Positions 63,737-64,000 of a stretch of 64,000 nt of DNA are shown piece by piece. This DNA is from Sporocytophaga myxococcoides. GTDB lineage: Bacteria > Bacteroidota > Bacteroidia > Cytophagales > Cytophagaceae. Location: contig NZ_BBLT01000008.1 in assembly GCF_000775915.1 (NCBI RefSeq), positions 228,412 to 292,411 on the forward strand, given 5' to 3'. A program made the position numbers and the translations under genes. Below the pieces are notes generated by a model. That model worked only from the letters and a program-made list of their open reading frames with translations, was not told where the DNA came from and made no database searches. The stretch's first letter is position 1, and each line of letters starts with the position of its first letter.

Positions 63737-64000
63737 ATTATCGGAAACAACTCATCTAAAGATGTAATCAACCGCTCTACTGTTGTGATTTGCTTTCAAA
63801 CAACGATCTTTGAATTATCGGAAACAACCCACAAAAAATTAAATTGAAATAGAGATCGTTGTGATTTGCTTTCAAACAACGATCTTTGAATTATCGGAAA
63901 CAACTACGGAAAGTACACAGATGGTCAGGAAGTGTTGTGATTTGCTTTCAAACAACGATCTTTGAATTATCGGAAACAACAGTTCGTTCTCTTGCAATAT
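63705..64000 (+). CRISPR. CRISPR array, four 47-bp repeats in view, continues past the window
   Basis: Identical repeats at 63705-63751, 63782-63828, 63858-63904 and 63934-63980. Each starts GTTGTGATTTGCTTTCAAAC and ends AATTATCGGAAACAAC. Spacers are 30, 29 and 29 bp (63752-63781, 63829-63857, 63905-63933); a fourth is cut at 20 bp by the window end. The repeat length and sequence style are those of Bacteroidetes type II-C arrays. The first 17 nt pair with the tracrRNA anti-repeat, so the mature crRNA should be a spacer followed by this repeat half. The spacers show no match I can see elsewhere in the window. Confidence 0.98.

Overview
The window is AT-rich DNA from a member of the Bacteroidetes, most likely order Cytophagales (a Sporocytophaga/Cytophaga-like gliding bacterium). 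The lineage call rests on several signs: the acpP-fabF-rnc / IPExxxVDY / pyk neighbourhood; secreted proteins ending in type IX secretion (T9SS) type A and type B sorting domains; a PorP/SprF protein directly behind a type B substrate; weak Shine-Dalgarno sequences; and promoters of the TTTG-N18-21-TAnnTTTG type. I see no tRNA, rRNA, insertion sequence or prophage.

Layout. 1-8 kb is housekeeping: nadE; acpP-fabF-rnc facing an IPExxxVDY gene coupled to pyk; and an M42 aminopeptidase. 8-12 kb holds a metallo-beta-lactamase hydrolase, envelope proteins and a sialate O-acetylesterase. 12-15.3 kb is a glycan segment (wecB, a GT2 glycosyltransferase, and a membrane glycosyltransferase-like gene broken by a frameshift). 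15.6-24 kb has a polyprenyl synthase, an alpha/beta hydrolase frameshifted at a poly-A tract, a stress/ion group (UspA, coiled-coil protein, P-type ATPase, PAS histidine kinase) and a small poly-asparagine protein encoded by (AAT)23. 24-30 kb is thiol-redox, RNA helicase, FKBP, ArfB, DUF3127 and PRC-barrel genes. 30-38.3 kb has a CbpA-type DnaJ, a second UspA, YihY, SulP, an FGE-like protein and a HAD phosphatase. 38.9-57.3 kb is dominated by the cell surface: a kinase-like/Omp85 fusion, four large T9SS substrates and a PorP/SprF, with an ATE1-like transferase and a DinB/YfiT protein between them.

The last 5.5 kb is a compact type II-C CRISPR-Cas9 locus. A 1453-residue Cas9 (59056-63417) is followed after about 290 bp by an array of 47-bp repeats that runs off the window edge. 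A tracrRNA is encoded on the opposite strand immediately upstream of cas9; it has a 17-nt anti-repeat, a nexus hairpin, an intrinsic terminator and an exact Bacteroidetes promoter. No cas1 or cas2 lies between cas9 and the array. Each repeat carries a near-match to a Bacteroidetes promoter, which suggests per-repeat crRNA transcription as in Neisseria II-C systems. Just beyond the tracrRNA terminator is a 21-bp minisatellite that reads as a heptad-repeat peptide.

A family of short intergenic repeats (core AAAGCTTAAAGC) occurs at five places, usually at or across stop codons. Other imperfect inverted-repeat elements lie at 53.7-53.85 kb and 57.35-57.48 kb.
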